A DNA stretch of 64,000 bases from Torymus aiolomorphi (taxonomy: Eukaryota > Arthropoda > Insecta > Hymenoptera > Torymidae). A model generated the notes under the pieces. The model was not told where the DNA came from, did no database searches, and was given only the letters and a program-made list of their open reading frames with translations. Shown in pieces: positions 1-10,455 of this stretch. Location: contig CM070876.1 in assembly GCA_036365515.1 (NCBI GenBank), positions 123,832,810 through 123,896,809 on the forward strand. Direction: 5' to 3'. The translations under genes were made by a program, and so were the position numbers. Within the stretch, counting starts at the first letter, position 1. Every line of letters starts with the position of its first letter.

Positions 1-89
1 AATAATGAATTTTAAAAATACGACCGATTAAAATTCATTATTGACGAAATAAAATTCGACCACTGACTTGTTAACATGTGTTAGCATTA

Positions 90-1387
90 TACGAGGGTCA
101 TTTGATAAGTACCTAGCCTACAAATGAAAACACCAAAATTTTACAAAAAATAAAATTTATTTTTCAATGTAGTCTCCTTTTAGTTGAATACACTTGGTCC
201 AGCGGTGTTCCAATTTTTTTAACCCCGTTGAAAAAAATGTTTTCTCTTGGTTTGCAAAATAGGCCTCCGTGGCGGCGATTATTTCGTTATTGAAGTGGAA
301 TCTCTTCCTGGCGAGCGAATTTTTTAGGTTCGGAAACAAAAAAAAGTCGCACGGAGCCAAATCTGGAGAATACGGTGGATGGGGCAGCAGTTCGTAGCGT
401 AATTCGACCAATTTAGCCGTGGCGAGTGCAGAAGTGTGAGCCGGTGCATTATCGTGGTGGAAAAGCACTTTCTTTTTAGACAAATGGGGCCGTTTTTCTT
501 CTAACACGGCGTCAAATCGGCTCAATAGTTCGGCGTAGTACTGTCCTGTGACCGTTTTGCCCTCCTCCAGATAGTCAATAAAAATCACACCTTGAGAATC
601 CCAGAAAACAGTGGCCATCACCATTCCGGCCGACGGGACCGACTTCGCCTTCTTCGGAGCAGGTTCACCGGGTAAGGTCCACTGTTTTGACTGCTCCTTG
701 GTCTCTGGAGTGTAGTAGTGAATCCATGTTTCGTCGACGGTCACGTAACGATGCAAAAACTCTTTTGGATTGCGATTAAACAGCTCCAAACACTGCTCTG
801 AACTGGTCACACGGATGCGCTTGTTGTCTGCAGTCAGCAAACGCGGCATCCACCTTGCTGACAGCTTCCTCATGCCTAAAATCTCATGTAGGATATGCCA
901 CACGCGTTCTTCTGAGATGCCTACTATCGCAGCTATCTCGTGCACCTTTAATCGGCGGTCTGACAAAACGATATCGTGTATTTTTGTCACGTTCTCCTCC
1001 ATAGTGGCTGTTTTCGGAGCACCTGGGCGTGGATCATCAAAAACCGACGTACGACCACGTTGAAACTCGTTATACCAAAATTTAACGGTCGCCATCGAAG
1101 GAGAAGCATCCCCATACACTGCATCCAAGCGTTCTTTAATTTCACTGCGCGATTTCCCTTCCAAAAACAAGAATCGAATCACCGACCGATATTGTTCTTT
1201 TTCCATTTTTTCAAAAATCAACGGACACATTTGCTTTCACACGCTCTCAAAAATAAACTACAACTCCGATCCGGCTGAAATTTCGTCTGTAACCGTTTAC
1301 AGGAAGATACTGCACTGTAGTGTATTTCTGGTGCGATAGTGGCACCATCTGGCGGTGAGGCTAGGTACTTGTCAAATGACCCTCGTA
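90..1387 (-). mobile_element. Mariner (Tc1/mariner superfamily) element, apparently complete
   Basis: The element is bounded by terminal inverted repeats of about 28 bp that start CGAGGGTCATTTGA at the left. The right end is the reverse complement with one mismatch (position 14-15 of the repeat, T versus C). A TA dinucleotide flanks each end (90-91 and 1386-1387), the target duplication expected of this superfamily. Without the TAs the element is about 1.29 kb, the usual size of mariner. The single transposase gene reads on the minus strand and is uninterrupted. Near-identical ends and an open gene imply a recent insertion. Whether it is active cannot be read from sequence. Confidence 0.95.
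157..1206 (-). CDS. Mariner transposase, DD34D type
   Basis: The product cuts and rejoins DNA at the mariner inverted repeats and would act in the nucleus. I chose the methionine at 1206 because mariner transposases typically begin close to the EKEQYRSVIRFLFLEGKSR segment. An in-frame ATG at 1230 would add eight residues. The N-terminal half holds the helix-turn-helix DNA-binding region and a DPRPGAP linker. The catalytic core shows VTVDETWIHYY, then LFHHDNAPAH, then PPYSPDLAPCDFFLFP. Numbered from the upstream ATG, the acidic residues are D166, D260 and D295, with 34 residues between the last two. The RWMPRLL segment stands where mariners usually have WVPHEL, a small deviation. Length (~349 residues) is normal and there is no stop or frameshift. 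Confidence 0.95.
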   Translation of the reverse strand: MEKEQYRSVIRFLFLEGKSRSEIKERLDAVYGDASPSMATVKFWYNEFQRGRTSVFDDPRPGAPKTATMEENVTKIHDIVLSDRRLKVHEIAAIVGISEERVWHILHEILGMRKLSARWMPRLLTADNKRIRVTSSEQCLELFNRNPKEFLHRYVTVDETWIHYYTPETKEQSKQWTLPGEPAPKKAKSVPSAGMVMATVFWDSQGVIFIDYLEEGKTVTGQYYAELLSRFDAVLEEKRPHLSKKKVLFHHDNAPAHTSALATAKLVELRYELLPHPPYSPDLAPCDFFLFPNLKNSLARKRFHFNNEIIAATEAYFANQEKTFFSTGLKKLEHRWTKCIQLKGDYIEK

Positions 1388-1640
1388 ACTTTTGAAGCCT
1401 GAAGAGGTTGGCGGACGAGCCAACGAAACGTCGCTAAATATTCGCCAGAAATAAAAACTTGTTTCATTTCTAAATAACCCCAGCCTGATCGAGAAGAAAA
1501 TTCTATCAACAAGTACAATAATGGAGGGTGAAAAAATCTACAATTCAAGTTTTTGAAAAATGTCTGTATGGATGCGTGTGTGTGTGTGCGCGTGTGTGTG
1601 CCTGTGCGTGCGTGTGTGTGTGTGTGTGTGTGTGGTGTGT

Positions 1641-1678
<38 letters not shown>

Positions 1679-2701
1679 ACGCCTGGATCTCAGCTTCTAC
1701 TCGATCGATTTTAACCGGACAGGTCTCATTCTTTTTGTTTTTTTTGTATGATGACGGGTCAAAAATCCGTTTTTTGACTAGGCAGATTTGTTTTTGTTTT
1801 ATTTCGAATTTTCGATTTTCTCAAAATTGTTTTTGGCTTTTTTTGAATGATAGAATCGAGATATTTAAATCTGATGGGTAGCATTCGAATGAGCGTGAAA
1901 AAACCTATAATTTCCAAAAAAAAATTTCTCTAGCTATCCCGGTTTTCTTCGTATTGACAAAAACGTGTTTTTTTAAAAAAGGGTTATAAATCCGAAACTA
2001 AATGGTCAATTTTTTTGAGAAAAATGACGATAATGCAGAATATAAATATCTATAAGCTATAAAAATTTGAATCCATTCTTTTGGTTAGTTTTTGAGAAAA
2101 AAATTGAAAAATGAAAAAAACGAGATTTCTATGTCCAACGATTACGGAAGTAAAATAGACTTAATCGCTTTAAAATTCCTTGTAGAGGTAGATTTTGTAT
2201 AGTTCTCGGTCGAGTTCTTTGGGCAAAATGATTGGTCTAGAAATTTCAGAGATATTTGAGATTAAAGTTTTTTTAACCTTTTTTTCAAATCGTAATTTCT
2301 AGAGAACGGCTCTATGTATCTGGATCGGATGGGTAGCATTCGAAAGAGAATTAAAATATCTATATTTGGAAAAAAACATTTTATGTATAGCTCTCACAGT
2401 TCTTTTGTTATGAACAAAAACAAAAACGTGTTCTTTTCAATAAGGCTTATAACTCCTTAATCCTATCTCCTATCTTCAAAAAATAATTGATTATTTATGA
2501 TATCAATTTATTAGTGGTTTGGTTGGTGGGTGTATCGGGTTGCTAGGTCACAAAAACTAAAGTGGTGTAGTTTCCATAAAATCACAACGCTCACCGCGCG
2601 CTTCGAGAATTCTGGTGATATTATATATGTATATATGTATTTATTATGTTAAACCTGGTACATTCTTGCCGTTTGATATAAATAAATAAATGAATGAATA
2701 A
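1388..2701. other. AT-rich non-coding stretch with a degenerate internal duplication
   Basis: I see no gene. A (TG)n tract lies at about 1576-1677. Two diverged copies of one ~250-bp segment sit near 1740-1990 and 2200-2450; both carry GATGGGTAGCATTCGAA followed by a similar AT-rich context. At 2640-2701 the sequence TGCCGTTTGATATAAATAAA followed by AATGAATGAATAAA resembles the 3' tail of a non-LTR retrotransposon, but there is no coding sequence to support that. The open frames through the TG tract are low-complexity artefacts. Confidence 0.5.
1576..1677. repeat. (TG)n microsatellite, imperfect
   Basis: The tract is about 100 bp of TG dinucleotides with a few GC and TA interruptions. It generates spurious Cys/Val-rich and His/Thr-rich open frames on the two strands. 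Confidence 0.95.
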
Positions 2702-2860
2702 AGGACCCCGCACACAATGTATGGGAAAATATCATTCGGTAAAATTTTGGGGGGTTTTGCCCATGAGAACTTTTGTTCACGACCTCAAGATCTATCTTTT
2801 CCCCAAGTTTGATCCAATTTGACCGAATGATTATTTTCCATACATTGTGTTCGGGGTCCT
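2702..2860. mobile_element. Short palindromic MITE
   Basis: A 39-bp left end beginning AGGACCCCGCACACAATGTA is matched by an inverted right end that finishes CATTGTGTTCGGGGTCCT, about 35 of 39 positions agreeing. The ~80-bp middle is not coding. The size (159 bp) and structure fit a miniature inverted-repeat element. I cannot see a convincing target duplication, so the superfamily is unassigned. Confidence 0.75.
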
Positions 2861-4475
2861 CTGAAAATTAATACCTTCTAATCTTCAAAATAAATTTAAT
2901 TATAATTATGGCATAATTTGTTGCAAAAATTATAAATTTTGTTTTTAAAAATTAATTGAAGGAATCACAAAATTAAGTTTGAGGAAGCAACGGGCCAATG
3001 AATTGGCAGCGGTTTTTTTTTTAAACGACTTAATAATATTCGATCGGGCCGAAAAAAATATGGGTCGAAAGTAAATTTCAAGACCTTTCAAAAAATGGAC
3101 CTACTTTCGACCGATATCCAAACCCAGAGCCAAAAAAAATTATTTTCGATTTTTCCATATTTTTCTTTATTGCTTCCTCCTAGAGGATTAACTATATAAT
3201 TGTACGTGTACAACTTCAAAATAAGCTTTAAATATCTGCCAAAGATAAACTTGAAATCTGTGGGCAGTTTCGAGTTATGCTGCGGACAAAGTTATAACAC
3301 ACACACACACACGCGCGCGTGCGCACGCACGCACGCACGCATGCACGCGCGCAGACATTCTCTAGAAAATGTGTATCTCGACTCAGGGAGCACAGAAATA
3401 TCGAAAATCATCGAAATCTCAAGGTCCAAAAAATTGCACTGTTACCAAGCTTTCTCTTTGAGAAAGCAATAAACAATTTACGTTACATGTACGGAATTTT
3501 CGACAAAAATAAAATTAGCTACATTTTAATTTGAAACCCTATGAAATCGTTTTTGACAAACAATTTTAATCACTTTCCTTAGAATTGACCATCCAATTGA
3601 CGACAGCACTTTACTCTTTATTTTTTCATATAATACCTACGGATAAATCATTATCAGTAACATCAGTAACTGTTTGCTAGAACCAATGTAAGCACAGATC
3701 ATATATCACACAAGTACTGCGATTTTAAAAATCTTTACAGAGTATTTTTTAATTAATTTTCTACTTTTTGCATTCGTGAGTAAATTTGAAAGTAATATAC
3801 AGAACAGATACATACAGCTGATAGTCAAGGAAATAATCCAATAAACCTTGAGTTTGTTTGCTTGAGGAGTCCTACACTCAAAAAGAATAGAAGAGTTCAG
3901 AAACAATGCAACTTTAAGAGGCTGCATCAAGAATTGAGACAGAATAGACCAGGGGACTTTTTGAATTGAATATCATTTAAATCACATTTTTTTAAATCAC
4001 TTCAAATAAAGTGTGTTAAAAACGTTAAAAACGTATGAAAATTTATATTTTTATATACTATATAAGATATTGTATTACAACTAAAATTTAATTTAATGAA
4101 ACAAAATTTTTTCTCAACGGTAGTTTCGTTAACTAAATTTGAATTTGAAACAGTGATATTAGTCAACTTTGCATTTCTTTTTGCACAAATTAACAACCTG
4201 ACTATCGACAGCAACTTATGCTTTTGTAACCAATATAAAAGTGCAAACACAGCAGTGATTTCAAATAACAGCTGCAACGACATCAGTTTTTTTTATACAG
4301 AACGTGTTTATCTTTATTTTGAAGAAACTTATAATGTATTGTAGACATAAAAGTATGTTATAAAACTTTTTAAAAGTTTAATACGAAGGTTCATTGACAG
4401 TTTAATCAATGTTTTCTGAATTGGAATTTTATTAAAAACTGTTTACTTAAAATAGCGTGGTTCGATACTACATAT
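2861..4475. other. AT-rich intergenic stretch with microsatellite and small unrecognised open frames
   Basis: No gene is supported. A (CA)n/(CG-rich) tract lies at 3297-3355, between two small hairpin-forming motifs: GCTTCCTCCTAGAGGA at 3174 and GCTTTCTCTTTGAGAAAGC near 3449. Minus-strand open frames at 3706-3930 (74 codons) and 4002-4283 (93 codons) encode hydrophobic peptides, and a plus-strand frame at 4096-4344 overlaps the second. I do not recognise any of them. The two minus frames could be remnants of a membrane-protein exon, but AT-rich composition alone can produce this pattern. Confidence 0.4.
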
Positions 4476-5590
4476 TGTAACGGGATGGCTAGTGGGGGAA
4501 AATCCCAAAAAGCCACAGGCCAGAGATGCCCTAGAACACGGTGCCGCGGGTGTCAGACTAAAATGACTTTCCCGGGGATCTGCTCCTGGAATCCTGAAAA
4601 CAACGTGGAGATAGCACGCGGACTTCGCTTTCCAACTAATTGGATCGCTGAGAGAAAAGCGCGCTAGACTCAGATATGAAAACGACCGGCGGAGTCGCTT
4701 TAGGTTGTAATGAACAACGCGACGAACTAGATATCACAGGATATTAAAAACACTAATAATAACAAGCGCAACGCACGTGCGGATTAATACTCTTAGTTAG
4801 TTCGCGCGTGACGGTTAACATTTGAACGCGCGAACGTCTCGGCGCTTGGCAAAGCTGCTATTCTCGCGCGCGGTGTTAAGGGGGCCTCACCAACGAGGCC
4901 CGAACCCACAGAGCACGGCGCCCCGTGCGACGCGTACAGGCTCTCGCATGCGCTCACCCTCTCTTTCTGTTGAGAGTTGCTTGCTGCGGGACTGAGCACA
5001 GACGCCGAGAGACGCATGCTGTGTGTGCGCAGTAGGCGTCCGCGCCAGCATGCGTCTCACGCGCAAGTGAAATCTAACCTGATATTCCACACTTTCAATT
5101 AACGTATCTCACGAACGAGACCGCTGGGCTTTCTCAGATTTGAATGTCTTATTCTAATAGATGTCATTAATAAGATTTCGGTTTTTAGAAAAATTGCTAA
5201 GAAAACTTTTCGAGTTACAGATGAAAACGTTCATTTCGCGCGGGCCGTCCCATAAGGCGCTGTGTTAAAATGCGCGACTTTGATGTTTAATATCTCGAGA
5301 ACTAAACCGCTGGGAGTTTTTAGTTGAAAATATCTTATGGACAATAGTATTATCAACACCTGATCAAAATTGAGAGAAATTTCTAAGAAAAGGCGTTTTG
5401 GGGAAACCCCCTTAAAGTACGGCGGGCTGACACACACCCGCACGTACACGGTACAGAAAGCTTGCACGGGGCGATTTCCGTGCAAACCTTTACATTAAAC
5501 GCTAGAGATGAGAGTATAAGACTTACTTTTAGAATGAGCAGCCGGTGCACTCGGATCTCTCCCTCTCTCTCGCTCGCGCAATAGTTGTGC

Positions 5591-5652
<62 letters not shown>

Positions 5653-6062
5653 TCGCTCAATCGAGTCGGCAGGCAGGCGGTCTGGCTGCCGGCTCCTCGC
5701 TCGCTGTCTCGTGTGTTGCTCGTGGCACATGCGGCACCGTATCGCCCTATCTCTCTCCTTCTTGCTCGCACGCTAGTAGGCGCCTCCACTACACTCGCGG
5801 TATATAAAAAAATGGAGGGCGCGAACGCTGTAAACTTGAAAGAGACACGGGAGAGATGTTCACTGAGCGATGGCAAACACGAAGATGGCTGCCGTGACTC
5901 ACATACAGCTGTAGCAGCTTCGCGGGTACGCGACGGGCACTTTACGCGTCGTGAGACCGTTTTAATCCAGCCGGATGCTCGCGCGCTCGCGCCCCCAGTG
6001 AGCATGCCTGCTCGGCGCGGGTAATTCGAATCCCGAATTACCTAACTCGCGCACGCGTTACA
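4476..6062 (-). repeat. 3' LTR of the Gypsy element (left copy)
   Basis: This 1587-bp LTR starts TGTAACGGG and ends CGCGTTACA. Its outer parts, 4476-4700 and 5640-6062, match the right LTR at 13411-13660 and ~17450-17916. The middle ~940 bp has no counterpart in the right LTR. A (CT)n tract lies at 5600-5648. Just to its right GGTATATAAAAAAATGG could be a plus-strand TATA element, but the element reads on the minus strand. The 60-codon open frame at 4485-4667 recurs in the other LTR only because the LTRs are duplicates. Confidence 0.88.
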
Positions 6063-6069
6063 CCCCCCC
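6063..6069 (-). promoter_or_regulatory. Polypurine tract of the Gypsy element
   Basis: On the minus strand a run GGCGGGGGGG abuts the TGTAACGCG start of the 3' LTR. This is where second-strand priming is expected, and it fixes the element's orientation as minus. Confidence 0.75.
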
Positions 6070-6262
6070 GCCAGAGGCTGCTTAGGGGATCTGTGAGCAG
6101 CTCTTCCATCCATGGCCGTCGTCGTACCTATAAGTATCGTGGTAAGGTTTAGGAGAAGGAAGTTCGAAAAGGGTATCAGGAAGAATTGGAGTCCCCGGTT
6201 TTTCATTTTTTTTAATTTTTATTAAAAGAAACATAAAAAAACTCTTCGAGGCCTCGCCCTAA

Positions 6263-8065
6263 TCAGCTGGCCCGGGAGTAAGCCCGGCGCCCCTTGTGGC
6301 GAGCTGGGTTGGAGTAGTATTTTGATTTTTTTACCTCCAGATCGCCACACATGAAGCACCGAGGCAGCGCCTGCGCGTCTAATGCCTCTCGGGCCGCCTG
6401 CTCCTCTTCGAACGTCCTCCGGGGGCGCTCCTCTTCTTCTTGGAGACGGTGCTGGGCCTCTTCCCTAGCCCGGCGCGCCGTCCCCTCCGCCTCTTCTCTG
6501 GCTCGCTTGACCTCTTCCATGCGCTCCTGCACACGAGCTAGACGAGCCTCCTCCTCGTTCCCCAAGGCGGCGCGGCGCAGCATGGCGGCCCTGTCCTCTG
6601 CGGCGGCTGCGAGCTCATCACGCCGGCCTTGGACCATTCCTACCCATTTGCCGGCTTGCCGCTCATCGGCCTTACCGTGGCACTGGAGAAAAACCTCCAG
6701 TGCGGCCAGAGCAGCGTCCTCCGCAGCGCGCGAAGACTTGCTGAGGCGCCGCACAGTGTTCTATTTTGAAAAGAAATGGACAAAATGAAATATCTCGCGA
6801 ACGGATATCGATAGCCGGATGAATCCAACTGCATTTTAAAGTTGAAGTAATGTACAATAAAGGAAAAATAGTCCAGTACTGATCATTTGACCCTGTGACC
6901 TTAGAAATGAAAAATGAAAGTTGAATAAATAACGAATTTTCGGCTTTTTCATTTAGACTTTGTGGCTATCAATTTTTTCGATCAAAAAAATATGTACTCC
7001 TGAAGTGTTTGATGCAAGGTTTTTTAATAACCATTAGATTTTAATAATTCATATATGCACCTACAAATTTGTGTACTTGTATTTATGTACCCATGTATTT
7101 TGATTCGCTGAATCCGAATTTGAAGTCGAAATTACTCAATAATGCTCCATTTTTTCAGGGTGAATTTTTCGTATTTTTTATGGAGTTTTCAGATTTAAAA
7201 ACAAATTGGTGTGCGATAGGACAATTCTGACATCAAATTCGGATTCTTTGCATCAACCACTACAGGAGTACATATTTTTTTGATCGAAAAAATCTACAAT
7301 GAAAAAGCCGAAAATACGTTATTTATTCGACTTTCATTTTTCATTTCCAAGGTCACAGGGTCAAGTGAGCAGTACTGGACTATTTTTCCTTTATTGTACA
7401 TTACTTCAACTTTAAAATGCAGTTGGATTCATCCGGCTATCGATATCCGTTCGCGAGATATTTCATTTTGTCCATTTTTTTTCAAAATAGAACACTGTGC
7501 GCCGCGCCTCCTCAAGGGCTTCCTTCACCGGGACCCAGGCCGCACCGACTTCATCAGACGGTGCTCTTTTTGGTGCCTCGGTCGGAGCATCTCCTACCTT
7601 TCCTTTTGCGGCCCGGGCCACGCCGGAGTCAACTTCCGGTGCACAATGCTGGGCTCGGGCAGTCTCCTCTTCGGGGACTCGGCCTGCTCTCCTCACGCTG
7701 CTCCTTCGGGGGATGACGTCGCCGGAGAGGGGACGAACCGGCGCTTGTGTCGGACGGTCCCGAGGGTTCCCTTCTTGGCTCCGGTATCTATATCTCCTCG
7801 ATCACGAGGATGGAGGGCTCTTCCAATGGTGGATGTGTCAGCGTCAGCGCATCAATACCCTCCACCACCTGCTCCAGGAAGTCGATGACGCAGGTTTACA
7901 CTGGATTAATCCAGCGATCACCCGCTTCGCCGTCTCCGCTACCTCTGGAGTCAGGTCTGGCATGTCTTGCAATAGACAAATTGATCCCGGAAAGTAGTGA
8001 GTATGAGGATCGGAAAACAATGACGAACACGGGTTAGTATGGACGGCACAATTCTTGAACGGCAC
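6263..8065 (-). pseudogene. Unidentified ORF between integrase remnant and 3' LTR, interrupted by a Transib-type MITE
   Basis: I do not recognise this protein. Conceptual removal of the MITE at 6752-7499 with one 5-bp duplication leaves the frame open across the join, so it was coding-like when the MITE arrived. The C-terminal ~160 residues (6263-6751) are rich in Glu, Arg and Ala with heptad-like spacing, indicating a long coiled coil, followed by CFMCGD and a basic tail. The part right of the MITE (7505-7700) is acidic and proline-containing. Further upstream, frames at 7800-8065 are broken by a TAG near 7800 and at least one frame change. The position is where env would lie in some Gypsy elements, but nothing resembles an envelope protein: I see no signal peptide or transmembrane segment. 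It could be a second gag-like domain or an acquired segment. Confidence 0.5.
6747..7504. mobile_element. Transib-type non-autonomous element (MITE) with CGCCG target duplication
   Basis: The element proper is 6752-7499 (748 bp). It begins CACAGTGTTCTATTTTG and ends with the inverse, CAAAATAGAACACTGTG, and the inverted arms extend about 250 bp inward from each side. The flanks carry a perfect 5-bp duplication, CGCCG (6747-6751 and 7500-7504). Transib termini are known to start CACWRTG, and their 5-bp targets favour CGSCG. Both criteria are met. The interior is AT-rich and encodes no transposase. It interrupts the ORF at 6263-7700 cleanly. Confidence 0.88.
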
Positions 8066-8067
8066 AG

Positions 8068-8246
8068 TTAGTGGTTTTTGGACGCTCGGGTTCGATGGGG
8101 ACTAATTGGCCCGACATCAGCAGATGCAGGCTTCTTCGAGCCCTTACTCTCTCTAGAGTTTTCTCGCGGCACAAGTGCCCAGCAGTTGGAAGGTCGTCGC
8201 TTTCTCTCAGTACTTTGCGTCACTTTCCGTGAGGGACTGCTAACTT
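8068..8246 (-). pseudogene. Integrase zinc-binding (HHCC) remnant of the Gypsy element
   Basis: Downstream of RNase H the minus strand continues in the same frame through two TGA codons into a segment with TAGHLCREKTLERVRAR, recognisable as the start of the retroviral-type integrase zinc-binding domain. The second TGA lies only eight codons after the first. Similarity ends near 8080. I find no catalytic DDE core anywhere between here and the 3' LTR, so the integrase core is deleted or replaced. Confidence 0.6.
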
Positions 8247-9644
8247 TCATGCATCGTCGTCGCCGAGAGATTCGTCTATGACTTCATTTGGTTCGTACTT
8301 GTACAGTCTCCCCCCCGCTAGCTTTAACGGGGGGAAGTCTCGCGGCCGCAGTTGAACCTCTTTCACGATCTTGAGGTACCAGTGATCATTTGTATCGCGT
8401 TCGAGCTCTAACGCAGCGACCTCTGGCTCTTCTGCCTCGAACATCCTTGAAAGGGCATCTGGGACATTATTCAACGAGCCCTTTCGATGTTCGACGGTGA
8501 AACTGTGGTTTTGTAGCTCCGAAGCCCTCCTAGCTAATCTGCCGGTCGGGTTTTGGAGGTCACGGAGTCACTTCAAGCTGCTATGGTCCATGATAACCTT
8601 GAAGTCGTAGGCCTCTATATACGAACGGAACTTTGTAATCGCCCAGAGAATTGCTAGACATTCTCGCTCCGTCACGCTATAATTTCTCTCGGCTGCGCTC
8701 AGAGTTCGACCCGCGAACTCTAGGACTCTTCCATCGCCGTCAATTATTCGGTATAGCACCGCTTCCAGACCTGTATCACTCGCGTCAGTTTGCACTGCGA
8801 TCTGCGCGTTAGATACCGGTCTGTGTAGAATCCGTGCAGAAGCTACTAGCGCTTCTAGCTTTTGGAAGGCCTCTTCTTGTGCTGGTGGCCACTCATACTT
8901 CCAATCTTTTTTCGTTAATTCGGTCAGTGGTTCAGCAATTCTGGGGAAGTTCGATAAAAACTTTCTATACCACGAGGCCATTTCTAAGAGGCGTCTCAGC
9001 TGACGGAGGGTTTTCAGTACCGGATACTCCATGATGGGCTTTATTTTGTCGGGGTCTGGTTTAAAACCATCTCTATTAACTGTGACGCCGAGGTATTGGA
9101 CCTCATCGCGACAGAAGACGCTCTTCTCGCGATTTATTGTGAGGCCCGCGTCCTGCATCTTGTCCATAACTCTTTTTAGAACCACTTTATGCCCCTTGAA
9201 TGTCTCTGTGACTATTATTATATCGTCGAGGTACGAGTAAGCAAAAGGTTCGAGTTCGAGGCCGATGACTTTGTCAATCATCCTCTGGAAGGACACTCCG
9301 GCATACGAAAGACCGTAGATCATTCTCGTAAATTGAAAAAGCCCTTTACCTGGCACGGTGAAGGCCGTAGTCTCTTTGGACTCCGGGCTAAGTGGGATCT
9401 GGTGGTAAGCACCGCTTAAATCCAACGTGGAGATGCATCGCGCTTTCTGCAGTTTGCACAAGATACTTACCATGTATGGCAACGAGTACGCGTCTGGCCT
9501 TGACGCACCGTTCACTTTTCTGAAGTCCACGCAGAAACGGAACTTCCTGTTGGACTTGCGTACCATAACCACTGGACTTGACCAGCCACTTGTCGAGGGT
9601 TCTATTTTTCCCGCGACTAGCATTTCCTCCACCTCTTTGTGCAT
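8247..9644 (-). pseudogene. Gypsy pol: reverse transcriptase and RNase H
   Basis: The frame runs open from 9644 to 8568. It shows FRFCVDFRKVN (about residues 35-45), STLDLSGAYHQI with the motif A aspartate (D75), and YLDDIII (residues 138-144), so the polymerase catalytic aspartates are present. RNase H follows with VQTDASDTG, TERECLAILW and IMDHSS. An in-frame TGA at 8565-8567 interrupts RNase H. The same frame then continues to NNVPDALSRMFE, the usual end of Gypsy RNase H, and stops at a second TGA at 8244-8246. Both stops look like Trp TGG to TGA changes. With no full integrase this pol cannot support transposition. Confidence 0.88.
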
Positions 9645-9775
9645 CTCTTCCTCGAGTTTCTGAGATACAGGGTAATACTTCTATTTAATGCGTCTTGTAG
9701 ATCCGACATCTATTGCATGCTCGATCCACGAAGTGTACCCTAGTGGTACCAGGCTGTTACCGATCAGCTGAGCTA

Positions 9776-10240
9776 CTAAAGCTGTTCCTCTGTTGGGTCC
9801 GTCAACCCTACAGCCGATACGGACACGGTGTTGCTTGCGGTTATGGCGGCTACTTCTAACTTTACGCTTGCATCGTCACCCTTGAGATGCAGCGTGTTAT
9901 CTGTGGGGTCTAAGACGGCGCTAAACTTCTTAATGAAGTTTACCCCTAAGTAGCACTCCGTGTGTAGATCTGGCATTATTGCGACGCGCACGTCTTTGCA
10001 CACGCCAGCTACGACCATGGGCAGATAAACATGACCAACCACTGCTATGCTCTGACTGTTTGCCACCCGTGCAGTTAGGCCGCTGGCTGGGATTAACTCT
10101 TTTCCACAGGCCGTAGCGAGCTGTAGGCCGATGTAATTCATCCCAGTCCAGGAAGCTCCTGTATCAAAGGGTGCTCGTAGTCTGTAATCGGCTACACCTA
10201 CTTGAAGCCACCATCGCGAGCAAGTTTCTTAGTTGACTTC
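9776..10240 (-). pseudogene. Gypsy aspartic protease region
   Basis: The frame opens upstream of the first ATG (10141) and includes FDTGASWTG at about 10140-10165, the aspartic protease active-site signature D-T-G-A. Further on CYLGVNFIKKF matches the second conserved hydrophobic-Gly motif of retropepsins. The active-site aspartate is intact here, unlike in the younger Gypsy element at 25.5-30.8 kb. It lies between gag and the reverse transcriptase, as expected. Confidence 0.75.
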
Positions 10241-10455
10241 ATTCGGTTGAATCACTGGCACTTCTTCGCTCTCCACTTCAGACGATTGGACCGAGTTACC
10301 CTCGATCTCTCATGAGAGAGCTGGGGGCGGGCATGTGGTGGTGCTTATCTGCCCCCTTGGCCGTTTTCCTGTTGGTTTTCGGCAGCATCGGGCTTGGGAT
10401 TGCCTCCCTTTTGCTCATATCCGGGTTCCCTTCGGTACTCTAGCCTTTGTGGAAG

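Noticed and set aside
1528..1881. Open frames rich in Cys/Val or His/Thr
   Set aside because: They are read through (TG)n microsatellites; the same happens at 3.3, 20.0 and 23.6 kb.
5383..6024. Several 84-159 codon frames on both strands around the (CT)n tract
   Set aside because: They lie in the LTR, are Arg/Glu or Leu/Ser repeats from (CT)n, and have no domain.
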